Shown here: positions 1 to 8,416 of the stretch, in pieces
How positions within the stretch are numbered: position 1 is the stretch's first letter
How the letters are laid out: every line of letters starts with the position of its first letter
Origin: Bacillota bacterium
GTDB taxonomy: Bacteria; Bacillota; Clostridia; Lachnospirales; Lachnospiraceae
Reading direction: 5' to 3'
NCBI GenBank assembly: GCA_023439125.1
Contig: JAEXOU010000022.1
Coordinates: 124,001-188,000, forward strand
Length of the DNA: 64,000 nt
The notes under the pieces: model-generated
The model's database searches: none
What the model saw: only the letters and a program-made list of their open reading frames with translations
Told to the model about the DNA's origin: nothing
Translations under genes and position numbers: made by a program

Positions 1-29
1 GCTAACTCATGTATTTTCATCTTTGACAT
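1..29 (-). CDS. infB: translation initiation factor IF-2, N-terminal start only
   Basis: Only the first nine codons and part of the tenth lie in the window; they read MSKMKIHEL and continue off the left edge. A GGAGG at 40-44 sits 10 nt before the ATG at 27-29. The short peptide resembles the usual IF-2 N-terminus, and IF-2 is the gene that conventionally follows nusA-ylxR-ylxQ. The identification therefore rests on gene order plus the peptide, not on any visible G domain. Downstream of ylxQ by about 46 nt, so probably in the same operon. Confidence 0.8.
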
Positions 30-75
30 ATATTAACTACCTCCACTTAAGGCCGTTCTCAATAATTACGGTTCA

Positions 76-435
76 TCATTTCGAACACTCCTGATTCAAA
101 TATTTTTCGATGCTCTTTGCCATTCCCTCATTGTTAACTGCTAACGATGCTCGAAACTCTTTACCGATTGCGTGACCAAGTTCCGTTTTTTCACCGATAA
201 AGTAGATCGGTACCTGATAGAAAGTACACATATTGCGAAACATCTTCTTCGTATTATCAGAAGCATCCTCCGCAACAATAACCACGAACGCCTTTCCTTC
301 TTTCACCGACTTTTCCGTGGAAAATTCACCACTTGCCACATAACCTGCTTTTTCTGCTAATCCAAGCAGTGATAACATACGCTTTCTCGCCGCTGCTTCT
401 AGTAGCATCTGTTCTTCTTTATTCGACAATATCAC
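76..435 (-). CDS. ylxQ: L7Ae/L30e-family ribosomal protein, YlxQ type
   Basis: A 119-residue member of the L7Ae/L30e/Gadd45 fold, a family of small kink-turn RNA-binding proteins associated with ribosomes. The core stretch LLGLAEKAG, then SGEFSTEKSVKEGKA and VIVAEDASDNTKK, is the diagnostic pattern of the bacterial YlxQ branch. It lies between ylxR and infB, and its assumed GTG start at 433-435 overlaps the ylxR stop by 17 nt. The start is uncertain: an ATG nine codons later (406-408) would remove the overlap. The precise role of YlxQ in the cell is not established. Confidence 0.85.
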   Translation of the reverse strand: MILSNKEEQMLLEAAARKRMLSLLGLAEKAGYVASGEFSTEKSVKEGKAFVVIVAEDASDNTKKMFRNMCTFYQVPIYFIGEKTELGHAIGKEFRASLAVNNEGMAKSIEKYLNQECSK

Positions 436-700
436 TCAACTCACTTTCCAATTGCTCATATACTTCTTTTGGAATTGCAGTCTTCAATGATCGTTCCAGC
501 CCCTTGCTTTTTATTGCCTGGCGAAGACATTCCAATGAGTTGCATATGTATGCCCCTCGACCGTTTTTCTTGCCAGTTATATCAAGTATAATCTCATCTT
601 CTGGTGTCTTTAACACGCGAATCATTTCCTTTTTACTTTTCATTTCGCCACAACCAGTACACTTACGCAATGGAATCTTTCTTGTATTCATATTATTCAC
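419..700 (-). CDS. ylxR: YlxR/RnpM family RNA-binding protein (DUF448)
   Basis: A 93-residue DUF448 protein. Visible hallmarks are the CTGCGEMKSK segment near residue 15 and the conserved GRGAYIC segment near residue 48, which form the positively charged RNA-binding face in this family. In Bacillus subtilis the homologue has been reported to bind and modulate RNase P and was renamed RnpM; transfer of that role here is by family only. It sits 11 nt after nusA and overlaps ylxQ, consistent with translational coupling in the nusA operon. Confidence 0.92.
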   Translation of the reverse strand: MNNMNTRKIPLRKCTGCGEMKSKKEMIRVLKTPEDEIILDITGKKNGRGAYICNSLECLRQAIKSKGLERSLKTAIPKEVYEQLESELSDIVE

Positions 701-711
701 TGCCTTTCCTA

Positions 712-1782
712 CTACTGCTGTTCGTTGTAATAGCTATCATATACCTGTGATTCACTCTTGATATCAATTTTATATCCTGTTAATCTCGCAGCAAGTCTTG
801 CATTCTGTCCCTGACGTCCAATTGCTAAAGATAACTGATAATCTGGCACAACAACTCTTGCACTTAGTTCATCGTCATCTACATCAACAGAGATTACCTT
901 AGCTGGGCTTAATGCATTTTCAATTAATGTAGCTGAATCATCGGACCAATTAACGATATCAATTTTTTCACCACCAAGTTCATTTACAATTGCGTTAACT
1001 CTTGCACCGTTTAAACCAACACAAGCGCCAACTGGATCTACATTAGGATCGTTACTGGAAACTGCCATCTTTGTACGATCACCAGCTTCTCTTGCAATGC
1101 TTCTTATCTCAACAATACCTTCTTTCACTTCCGTAACTTCTGCTTCAAATAGTCTCTTCACTAATTCTGGATGAGTTCTTGAAACTGTTATTTTTGGTCC
1201 CTTCGTTGTATCCTTTACCTCTAATACATAAAGCTTAACACGATCTGTCGGACGGAAACGTTCTCCACGGATTTGCTCATTTTCCATAAGCACTGCATCT
1301 ACTTTACCAAGATTGATACTTACGTTATTACCAACGTAACGTTGTACGATACCAGTAACAACATCTCGCTCTTTGCCATAGTATTGATTAAACAGAACTT
1401 TTCGTTCTTCCTCACGAATCTTTTGAACAACAACCTGTTTTGCCTTTTGTGCAGCAATACGTCCAAAGTTTTTCGGTGTGATTTCCACCTGAGCAGTATC
1501 TCCTAATTCATATTTCGCCTTTGGATACTTCATCTTTGCTTCTGCTAAGCTAATCTGCATAATCGGGTCTTCAACTGTCTCTACAACTTCTCGTTCAGCA
1601 AACACGCTTACTGCACCAGTTTCTCTATCAATATAAACCTTGATATTATCTGCCTTGCCAAAATGATTCTTGCAAGCGGCCACTAAGGAATTTTCCATAG
1701 CTTCTAACAATACATCTTTGCTAATGTCCTTTTCCTTCTCAATCTGATTCAATGCCTCGATTAACTCTTTGTTCCCTTCCAT
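712..1782 (-). CDS. nusA: transcription termination/antitermination factor NusA
   Basis: 356 residues. Order of domains: RNA-polymerase-binding N-terminal domain (about 1-125), S1 domain (about 135-200, GIVQRYVGNNVSINLG), then KH1 (DPVGACVGLNGARVNAIV) and KH2 (LAIGRQGQNARLAARL). It ends shortly after KH2, as usual in Firmicutes, without the acidic repeats of proteobacterial NusA. A TTG three codons upstream extends the frame, but the AAGGAGG at about 1793-1799 is only 1-2 nt from it, while the ATG at 1780-1782 is spaced 10 nt, so the ATG was chosen. It modulates pausing, termination and rRNA antitermination. Confidence 0.96.
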   Translation of the reverse strand: MEGNKELIEALNQIEKEKDISKDVLLEAMENSLVAACKNHFGKADNIKVYIDRETGAVSVFAEREVVETVEDPIMQISLAEAKMKYPKAKYELGDTAQVEITPKNFGRIAAQKAKQVVVQKIREEERKVLFNQYYGKERDVVTGIVQRYVGNNVSINLGKVDAVLMENEQIRGERFRPTDRVKLYVLEVKDTTKGPKITVSRTHPELVKRLFEAEVTEVKEGIVEIRSIAREAGDRTKMAVSSNDPNVDPVGACVGLNGARVNAIVNELGGEKIDIVNWSDDSATLIENALSPAKVISVDVDDDELSARVVVPDYQLSLAIGRQGQNARLAARLTGYKIDIKSESQVYDSYYNEQQ

Positions 1783-1802
1783 TATTACCAATCCTCCTTA
1801 GA

Positions 1803-2270
1803 TTAAAAATCAAGTGCTAGTCTGACCATTGCGATATCAGCACGAGCAAATTCCATCTTACTTCCATCTTCTAGTTCAATAATTAATTTATCTTTATCGA
1901 AATCATATAGGATTCCGTCAAAGTCTTTTCTCTTATTAATTGCCTTAAATGTCTTAATCTCAACTTCTTCACCGATGCTCTTAGCTAGATGTTTATCTTT
2001 CTTTAATTGTCTGCCTAATCCAGGTGAGCTCACCTCAAAAATATAAGCATCTGGAATATAATCCTTAGCATCCAATATCTCATTCATCGCTCTGCTGACT
2101 AACTCACAATCCTCAACTGTAATACCGCCCTCTTTATCGATATATACACGTAGATACCAGGTTCCGACCTCTTTCACATATTCTACGTCATAAAGTTCGA
2201 AATTATTAGCTTGCAATATTGGCATAATCAATTGTTCGGTTTTTGCTTCGTATTCTTCTCTTTTTGTCAT
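1803..2270 (-). CDS. rimP: ribosome maturation factor RimP
   Basis: 155-residue RimP (DUF150) protein required for late 30S subunit assembly. Characteristic segments are ELYDVEYVKEVG near residue 25, LRVYIDKEGGITVEDCE near residue 43, and FEVSSPGLGRQLK near residue 83. A GGAGGTG lies 7 nt before the ATG. First visible gene of the rimP-nusA-ylxR-ylxQ-infB operon, 20 nt ahead of nusA; a terminator for the preceding birA unit ends just upstream, so the operon promoter should lie between about 2271 and 2346, though no convincing -35/-10 pair was recognised. Confidence 0.95.
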   Translation of the reverse strand: MTKREEYEAKTEQLIMPILQANNFELYDVEYVKEVGTWYLRVYIDKEGGITVEDCELVSRAMNEILDAKDYIPDAYIFEVSSPGLGRQLKKDKHLAKSIGEEVEIKTFKAINKRKDFDGILYDFDKDKLIIELEDGSKMEFARADIAMVRLALDF

Positions 2271-2340
2271 ATAAGAGCACCTCCTAACATATCCTCAGAA
2301 ACAAATGTACGTATAAAACACTCGAATTCATTTGCTTTTT

Positions 2341-2376
2341 GCAAAAAGTAAGAGTGGACTTTCGTCCACTCTTACT
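2341..2376 (-). terminator. intrinsic terminator downstream of birA
   Basis: A 13-bp perfect stem (2347-2359 with 2364-2376) closing a 4-nt loop; on the minus strand it is followed directly by TTTTT. It lies about 150 nt after birA and 70 nt before rimP, so it should separate these two units. Confidence 0.85.
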
Positions 2377-2527
2377 ATAATCTTATCATTACATCTAAGC
2401 CATTATATCATTCATTCCAATTTAATGCAAGGTAAAGTTTTATTAACTTTCCCCTTATTTCAACTGTTCCTCTACTTTTTCCTTATATTTTTTCATTTGA
2501 ACTAAATATTCTTATATAAAAAGCTCA

Positions 2528-3505
2528 TTATGTTAATCGAATTGATATTTCACCACTACAAAGTATTTCTTCTCTTCCATCGATATAACGAACACGTAAG
2601 CCACCGTTATTCTCAATTGCTAATGCGATCGCCTTGGATTGTTCTTTCGTTCCGATTACATTTACTTCTTTCCCTAAAACCATCGAATTATCACGATAGT
2701 CAACTAAAAAACTTCTTCCCGGTAGTTCATCACATACTGCTAAAACTTGATTCACTATTTCTGCAATTAATTGATTTCTCGTTATACCACCTGTATTCTG
2801 ATCATACAATGCACCAACGATGTTCTTTAAATCCTCAGGGATATTTTCACTAGAGAGAGTAAAATTTATTCCTATTCCAAGGATGATACTATCAATTATG
2901 CCACTTTCACAATCTGTTACTGCTTCTGTTAAGATACCACAAACTTTTTTATTACGATAATATAGGTCATTCACCCACTTAATTGCTGTAGTAATTCCCG
3001 TTATTTTTTTAATTGCACGATAAACTGCTACGGAAGCTGCAGTAGTAACCAAAACAACATCGTCTGCTGCAACCTTTGGTTTTAAGATTAAACTCATATA
3101 AATACCATTGCCATCCATAGAAAGAAAACTTCTTCCCCTTCTTCCACGCCCAGCGGTCTGTTGATTAGCAACGAATAAAGCGCCATGGCAACCACCCGTT
3201 GCTGCACACAATTTTGCATTTTGATTCGTGGATTGAGTTATTTTATCAACTGTGATTAGTATGGCTTGATTCTCTTTCGTAAGATAGGTACGAATTCCTT
3301 CCACTGATAATATGTCATTCTCTTCTGATAGACAATAACCACGATTTGGAATTGCTTTAATTTGATATCCTTCCTTCTCTAGTTCTTTCATTGCCTTCCA
3401 TATCGCTGCTCTCGAAACGTAAAGCTTGTTGGCTAACTCCTCTCCAGAAAAGAAAAAACCACGATTTTCCTCTAACGTCTTAAGTACATTCATCTTAACT
3501 GACAT
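2528..3505 (-). CDS. birA: biotin-protein ligase / biotin operon repressor BirA
   Basis: 325 residues. An N-terminal winged helix-turn-helix (about 1-60, with SRAAIWKAMKELEKEGY) precedes the ligase domain, with the biotinyl-5'-AMP loop GRGRRGRSF near residue 120 and the KWVNDLYY segment near residue 183, and a small C-terminal SH3-like domain. It activates biotin to biotinyl-AMP and attaches it to the lysine of acetyl-CoA carboxylase or other carboxylases. The HTH means it can also repress biotin synthesis or uptake genes (bifunctional class II BirA). A GGGGGGAG lies 5 nt before the ATG. No biotin genes are in the window. Confidence 0.95.
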   Translation of the reverse strand: MSVKMNVLKTLEENRGFFFSGEELANKLYVSRAAIWKAMKELEKEGYQIKAIPNRGYCLSEENDILSVEGIRTYLTKENQAILITVDKITQSTNQNAKLCAATGGCHGALFVANQQTAGRGRRGRSFLSMDGNGIYMSLILKPKVAADDVVLVTTAASVAVYRAIKKITGITTAIKWVNDLYYRNKKVCGILTEAVTDCESGIIDSIILGIGINFTLSSENIPEDLKNIVGALYDQNTGGITRNQLIAEIVNQVLAVCDELPGRSFLVDYRDNSMVLGKEVNVIGTKEQSKAIALAIENNGGLRVRYIDGREEILCSGEISIRLT

Positions 3506-3534
3506 GATTTCTCCCCCCTTGAATCCTATAACAC

Positions 3535-3566
3535 AACAAAGAGTTTCGCTTGCGAAACTCTTTGTT
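3535..3566 (-). terminator. hairpin terminator after the 42-aa miniprotein
   Basis: A 15-bp perfect inverted repeat (3535-3549 with 3552-3566) with GCTTGC at its tip, lying 5 nt beyond the stop of the small membrane ORF and upstream of birA. The U-run is interrupted (TTTGTTGTGTT), so termination strength is uncertain. The same GCTTGC-tipped stem occurs in the dispersed repeats near 20.1 kb and 33.1 kb. Confidence 0.6.
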
Positions 3567-3571
3567 ATTTA

Positions 3572-3700
3572 CTATTTTCCCATGCTAGCATTTTTTTTCT
3601 TACGTAATTTCATCCCTAGAAAAATACCACCACCAGCAACTGCTACCAATAATATAAATTCTAATGCAGCATTACCAACCTCTGCCCAAAAATTGCCCAT
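3572..3700 (-). CDS. 42-residue single-span membrane miniprotein
   Basis: An ORF of 42 codons reading MGNFWAEVGNAALEF and then a hydrophobic, glycine-rich segment of about 17 residues (13-30), ending in a basic LRKKKNASMGK tail. The pattern predicts one transmembrane helix with the positive tail inside. A GGAGG at 3708-3712 is 7 nt from the ATG, and a strong hairpin follows the stop; together these argue that it is a real gene. It lies about 90 nt after hisIE in the same direction. No function is recognised. Short one-helix proteins of this kind are common in Lachnospiraceae. Confidence 0.7.
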   Translation of the reverse strand: MGNFWAEVGNAALEFILLVAVAGGGIFLGMKLRKKKNASMGK

Positions 3701-3790
3701 GTCAATACCTCCGGTCGCTAATATAAAATATGATTTCATTGATTCAAGGACATATTATATTATAGTATTCAGTTTATGCTAGTTATTTAT

Positions 3791-5068
3791 TCAATGACGA
3801 TTTGCTAATTCCGTCATGATATCCTCCCAGTCAAGACCACGTTCTGCCATTAATACCATCATATGATATAAGAAATCTGCAATTTCATATTTCAATTCTT
3901 CTGTATTTGGATTTTTCGCAGCTATAACAATCTCTGTTGCTTCCTCACCACATTTTTTAAGTATTTTATCAATACCTTTATCAAATAGATAATTCGTATA
4001 GGATCCTTCCTTTGGATGTTCTTTACGGTCTAATATTATACGAAAAACTTCAGTAAAAACAGACGCAGGACTCATATCTTCAAATTCTTTCTTTACTAGA
4101 TTGTGAAAAAAGCAAGAATGATTTCCTGTATGACAAGCTGGTCCAATCTGCATAACCTTAGCTAAAATTGTATCATGATCACAATCCAAACTCAACGACC
4201 TGACATATTGATAATGTCCAGATGTCTCACCCTTTAACCATAATTCTTGTCGGCTTCTAGAATAATATGTCATTTTTCCAGTCTCAATCGTTTTTTGATA
4301 AGACTCAGCATTCATATATGCTACCATCAATACTTCTTTCGTTTTATAATCTTGAACAACACAAGGAATCAAACCATTCTCGTCTACTTTAAACTCAGAG
4401 AAGGGAATTTCACTTTCAAAGGTATCCATTGTAATTCCAGCAGCTTTTAAAACGCACTTCATCTTATTGATATCTTTGTTTTCATAATAGTTTGTCGCAA
4501 CCCCGACCACATTGTCAAGACCAATTAATGTTTCCATATCGTTACGTAACAGGCTATCTCGAATATAGATTGGCAAGCTTGCAGTGGCGATCTTATTCAG
4601 CACACTTTCCGACATATATACATGTTTTAGTAAAGCAGCACTAGCGCCAAGTTCTTTAAACTGAATTAGTAAATTTTCATCTGACAAAGCTCCTTCACTT
4701 TTCTCTGAGCTTTCATCGAACTCGATTATAATTTTGTCACTTCCAAAGCGTTTTGCTGCATCCTTAATCACAGTCTCATCAGCTAACTTAGCATATGGAA
4801 TGACAATACGAATTGCTCCAGTATAAAAAGCTTTTTTTACATCTTCGAAACGTTTAACACAAAATCCAATCATAACCGGAATCTCAACTGCCTTTACGAC
4901 ACGTTTCACGGTTAGTAAAAATTCTTCGCGCTCTATCTCATCAGATGAATAATTATAGATAAATAATTCATCTGCTCCATTTCTCTCATATGCAATTGCA
5001 CTTTTAACGACACTCTCGTCTAATTCATTTTCTGCATTAATATATGGTATTATCTTTTTCACTGACAT
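3791..5068 (-). CDS. hisIE: HisIE (PR-AMP cyclohydrolase / PR-ATP pyrophosphatase) with an N-terminal HisF/HisA-like domain
   Basis: 425 residues. Residues about 215-320 are HisI, with zinc and metal ligands visible in LSLDCDHDT and GPACHTGNHSCFF; residues about 330-425 are HisE (KKCGEEATEIVIAAKN, EIADFLYHMMVLMAERGL). These perform the second and third steps of histidine synthesis. Residues 1-205 are an extra TIM-barrel-like domain whose opening KKIIPYINAENE parallels HisF IIPCLDV, but with Asn where HisF has its catalytic Asp11. A usual HisIE is only about 200 residues. The ATG at 5066-5068 was chosen because AAAGGAG precedes it; the longer frame would run into hisA. Confidence 0.9.
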   Translation of the reverse strand: MSVKKIIPYINAENELDESVVKSAIAYERNGADELFIYNYSSDEIEREEFLLTVKRVVKAVEIPVMIGFCVKRFEDVKKAFYTGAIRIVIPYAKLADETVIKDAAKRFGSDKIIIEFDESSEKSEGALSDENLLIQFKELGASAALLKHVYMSESVLNKIATASLPIYIRDSLLRNDMETLIGLDNVVGVATNYYENKDINKMKCVLKAAGITMDTFESEIPFSEFKVDENGLIPCVVQDYKTKEVLMVAYMNAESYQKTIETGKMTYYSRSRQELWLKGETSGHYQYVRSLSLDCDHDTILAKVMQIGPACHTGNHSCFFHNLVKKEFEDMSPASVFTEVFRIILDRKEHPKEGSYTNYLFDKGIDKILKKCGEEATEIVIAAKNPNTEELKYEIADFLYHMMVLMAERGLDWEDIMTELANRH

Positions 5069-5081
5069 TATCTTAACTCCT

Positions 5082-5816
5082 TTACTTATCTGAACTCTCT
5101 GTTTCAAATAGTTGAACTGCTTTATCTAATTCAATTCGTTTTTCATAAAGAGCTTTCCCAATAATTGCCCCAGATACATGTATCATAGATAATTCTTCTA
5201 GGTCCTTCATGCATGAGACACCACCTGAAGCAATAATGTTTAAGCCAGTAGCATCTACCATCTCTTTTGTATGCTCAATATTTGGTCCTTGTAACATACC
5301 ATCTTTTGCAATGTCTGTATAAACAATATTCTTAACTCCCATCTCTTTCATTTCAAGAGCAAGGGATACCGCATTATAATTACTTACCTTTTCCCAACCT
5401 TCAATCGCAACCATACCACTCTTTGCATCAATTCCAATTACAATTTGATCTGCCCCAAAGATAGATATAATCTCATGAACAAATTGTGGATTTTCTACTG
5501 CCTTTGTTCCAATGATCACCCTAGTTACTCCAAGGCTTAACTTATGTTCAATATCCTGAATCGAACGTATTCCTCCACCAACTTGAATTGGGATATTAAC
5601 GGTATTAACTATTTCTCTTATAACCTCATCATTTACTCCATGGCCAGCCAAAGCACCATCCAAGTCAACAAGATGAATATAGGATGCACCTAACCTTTCC
5701 CATTCTGCAGCTACTTGAGCAGGAAGATGGGAGTATATTTCAACATCCTGAAACTGCCCTTGTCTTAATCTTACACACTGTCCATTCTTAATGTCGATTG
5801 CTGGATATAATTTCAT
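5082..5816 (-). CDS. hisA: ProFAR isomerase HisA
   Basis: 244 residues, the (beta-alpha)8 barrel isomerase of the fourth histidine step. Visible are the catalytic Asp of YPAIDIKNG at the N-terminus, the phosphate-binding GGGIRS near residue 80, the second catalytic Asp in VIGIDAKSG, the YTDIAKDGM segment and ASGGVS. Two ATG codons are adjacent; the second (5814-5816) has the better spacing from AGGAG. It is separated from hisIE by 13 nt and hisB by 14 nt, so the operon is contiguous. Confidence 0.94.
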   Translation of the reverse strand: MKLYPAIDIKNGQCVRLRQGQFQDVEIYSHLPAQVAAEWERLGASYIHLVDLDGALAGHGVNDEVIREIVNTVNIPIQVGGGIRSIQDIEHKLSLGVTRVIIGTKAVENPQFVHEIISIFGADQIVIGIDAKSGMVAIEGWEKVSNYNAVSLALEMKEMGVKNIVYTDIAKDGMLQGPNIEHTKEMVDATGLNIIASGGVSCMKDLEELSMIHVSGAIIGKALYEKRIELDKAVQLFETESSDK

Positions 5817-5830
5817 CATAAGCTCCTTTC

Positions 5831-6421
5831 TTATTCCACCGTACCTTTGGTTGATAAAACCCCTTTAATCCTTATATCACTCGTAGCAGCTTCATCTAAA
5901 GCCTTTGCAAATGCCTTAAACATAGCCTCAATGATATGATGATTATTCGTGCCGTCCATCTGTTTTAGATGTAAATTCATACCTGCACTATACGAGATTG
6001 CATAGAAAAATTCTCGTACAAGCTCTGTATCCATATAGCCTACTCGTTCTTGTGTAAATTCAGCTTGAAAATTAAGATATGGTCTTCCAGATAAATCAAT
6101 TGCACAAAGAACTAAAGTTTCATCCATTGGTAGTAAAAAAGAACCATATCTTTTTATTCCTTCTTTATCACCCAAAGCTTGTCGAATTGCTTGCCCTAAC
6201 ACAATTCCGGTATCCTCGATGGTATGATGTCCATCCACGATCAAATCACCTTTCACATGAACACTTAAGTCAAAAAAACCATGTTTTGCAAAGCTTAATA
6301 GCATATGATCAAAAAATCCGATACCTGTATCTACTTTTGCTATCCCTTTTCCATCCAAATTTAACTCAATTGTGATTTCAGTTTCTTTTGTGGTTCTAGT
6401 GATTTTCGCAACTCTGCTCAT
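5831..6421 (-). CDS. hisB: imidazoleglycerol-phosphate dehydratase HisB
   Basis: 196 residues, monofunctional IGPD (no histidinol-phosphatase domain). The metal-binding motifs DGHHTIEDTG (about residue 65) and NNHHIIEAMFKA (about 160), and FFDHML near residue 43, are intact. The start was set at the ATG 6419-6421, 5 nt after AGGAGA, rather than an upstream in-frame start that overlaps hisD. Sixth step of the pathway. Its substrate IGP requires HisH and HisF, which are not in this operon. Confidence 0.94.
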   Translation of the reverse strand: MSRVAKITRTTKETEITIELNLDGKGIAKVDTGIGFFDHMLLSFAKHGFFDLSVHVKGDLIVDGHHTIEDTGIVLGQAIRQALGDKEGIKRYGSFLLPMDETLVLCAIDLSGRPYLNFQAEFTQERVGYMDTELVREFFYAISYSAGMNLHLKQMDGTNNHHIIEAMFKAFAKALDEAATSDIRIKGVLSTKGTVE

Positions 6422-6444
6422 AACTTCTCCTATCTGCAATTAAT

Positions 6445-7740
6445 CTATTGCTCTTCAAATCGAACTGCAATTGAATTTGCATGAGCAGTAAGCCCTTCTG
6501 CTTTCGCAAATTCAACAATATCCTTGTAGATTGGTTCTAGTGCTTCTCTTGAATAAGAAATGATACTAGATTTCTTAATGAAATCATCAACACTCAAAGG
6601 AGAGAAAAACTTTGCGGTACCATTCGTAGGAAGTACATGATTAGGTCCTGCAAAATAGTCTCCAAGTGGCTCAGAAGAATACTCACCGATAAATATGGCT
6701 CCTGCATTTTGAATCTTTGTCATTACTTCAAACGCATTCTTCGTCACAATCTCAAGATGTTCGGAAGCAATCTCATTCGCTGTTTCAATCGCCTCATCTA
6801 AATTCTTAGCAACTAATATGTATCCGTAGTTATCTAAAGACTTTTCTAAGATTTCTTTTCTTGAGAGTTTTTGTAAGAACGAATCTACTTCTTTTGAAAC
6901 CTTCGTCGCAAGTTCTTCACTTGTTGTAATCAATATAGCAGAAGCTAATTCGTCATGCTCTGCCTGAGATAGTAAATCTGCTGCGACATATCTTGGATTA
7001 GCTGTTTCATCTGCTAAAACTAAAATTTCACTTGGACCTGCGATGGAATCAATACTTACATGGCCATATACTGTTTTTTTCGCCAAAGCAACATACATAT
7101 TTCCAGGTCCAACAATTTTATCTACCTTTGCTATACTTTCTGTACCATAAGCTAATGCTGCGATTGCCTGAGCTCCACCAACTTTATAAATCTCAGTAAC
7201 ACCAGCTTCATTCGCCGCTACTAAAGTACCTGCATAAACTTTTCCATCTGCACCACATGGAGTCGTCATAGCAATACGTTTTACTCCCGCTACTTTTGCA
7301 GGTATTACATTCATTAATACAGAAGATGGATAAGCAGCCTTTCCACCTGGAACATACACACCAACCGCTCCAATCGCTGTAACCTTTTGTCCAAGAAGAA
7401 TTCCATTTGGTTCTGAATCAAACCAGCTATACTGTTTTTGTTTTTCATGATAAGCTTTAATATTTACTATTGCTTTACGAATTACCTCCAAAACATTAGG
7501 ATCAAGTAATTGATAAGCTTCTTCAATTTCTTCTTTTGTTACACGAATATTAGAGGCCGAAAGGTTAGCTTTATCAAACTTCTTTGTATATTCAAATACA
7601 GCTTCATCTTTCCGATTACGAACATCTGCTAAGATTTCGTTCACTGCATCCTCATACTGACGATATTGATTAGGACTACGCTTTAATAAATTTTCTAAAA
7701 TGTTTTGCTTCGTTTCCTTGTTTAGTTCAACTATTCTCAT
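6445..7740 (-). CDS. hisD: histidinol dehydrogenase
   Basis: 431 residues, the usual length. Performs the last two NAD-dependent oxidations from histidinol to histidine. Signature segments seen are GPGNMYVALAKK and GPSEILVLAD in the middle, the zinc-ligand region SQAEHDELA, SEHLEIVT with the catalytic histidine, and GDYFAGPNHVLPT. A GGAGGAG is well spaced before the ATG. 12 nt separate it from hisG. Confidence 0.96.
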   Translation of the reverse strand: MRIVELNKETKQNILENLLKRSPNQYRQYEDAVNEILADVRNRKDEAVFEYTKKFDKANLSASNIRVTKEEIEEAYQLLDPNVLEVIRKAIVNIKAYHEKQKQYSWFDSEPNGILLGQKVTAIGAVGVYVPGGKAAYPSSVLMNVIPAKVAGVKRIAMTTPCGADGKVYAGTLVAANEAGVTEIYKVGGAQAIAALAYGTESIAKVDKIVGPGNMYVALAKKTVYGHVSIDSIAGPSEILVLADETANPRYVAADLLSQAEHDELASAILITTSEELATKVSKEVDSFLQKLSRKEILEKSLDNYGYILVAKNLDEAIETANEIASEHLEIVTKNAFEVMTKIQNAGAIFIGEYSSEPLGDYFAGPNHVLPTNGTAKFFSPLSVDDFIKKSSIISYSREALEPIYKDIVEFAKAEGLTAHANSIAVRFEEQ

Positions 7741-7752
7741 TGGAATCTCCTC

Positions 7753-8391
7753 CTACACAATCACATTTCTTAAATCGGTAATCATCTTCGTAATTCTCTC
7801 ATTTTCCATCTTCATACTAACTTGATTTACAACAACACGAGCAGATAGAGGACAAATCTCCTCTAGAACCTCTAAACCATTCTCACGTAAGGTTGAGCCA
7901 GTTTCCACAATATCAACAATTACTTCTGATAATCCAACAATAGGTGCTAACTCAATTGAACCATTCAGCTTAATAATCTCTACTGTCTGGTGTTTCTTAT
8001 TATAAAAATAGTCCTTTGCTATGTTAGGGTACTTAGTAGCAACGCGAATCAACTCACCATGCTGGAGTAATTGCTCCGCTTTTTTGGGACCTGCAACACA
8101 CATACGGCATTTACCGATGTTTAAATCAAGTACCTCGTATAATTTTTTTCCTTCCTCGAGGATTGTATCTTTTCCAACAACACCAATATCAGCTGCTCCA
8201 TATTCAACATAAGTTGGTACATCGGTTGCCTTTGCTAAGAAAAATTTCATCTTTAGCTCTTCGTTTGTAAAAATTAATTTTCGAGAATTCGGATCTTTCA
8301 TCTCTTCACAGGTAATGCCAATTGATTCTAAAATCTCTAATGCTTTTTTTGCTAATCGTCCCTTTGCCAGGGCAATCGTTATATACTTCAT
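7753..8391 (-). CDS. hisG: ATP phosphoribosyltransferase catalytic subunit, short form
   Basis: 212 residues, so it is the short HisG that lacks the C-terminal regulatory domain and needs HisZ. It begins KYITIALAKGRLAKKALE and has the PRPP-binding loop near IVDIVETGSTLRENGLE (about residues 160-176). It commits ATP and PRPP to histidine synthesis. GGAGG precedes the ATG; hisZ lies immediately upstream, which fits the hetero-octameric HisG-HisZ enzyme. Confidence 0.95.
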   Translation of the reverse strand: MKYITIALAKGRLAKKALEILESIGITCEEMKDPNSRKLIFTNEELKMKFFLAKATDVPTYVEYGAADIGVVGKDTILEEGKKLYEVLDLNIGKCRMCVAGPKKAEQLLQHGELIRVATKYPNIAKDYFYNKKHQTVEIIKLNGSIELAPIVGLSEVIVDIVETGSTLRENGLEVLEEICPLSARVVVNQVSMKMENERITKMITDLRNVIV

Positions 8392-8416
8392 TGAATTTCC
8401 TCCAAGTTTTAATCTC

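Noticed and set aside
333..761. 142-codon plus-strand ORF over ylxQ-ylxR
   Set aside because: It lies antisense to two clearly conserved genes and has no ribosome-binding site or family resemblance.
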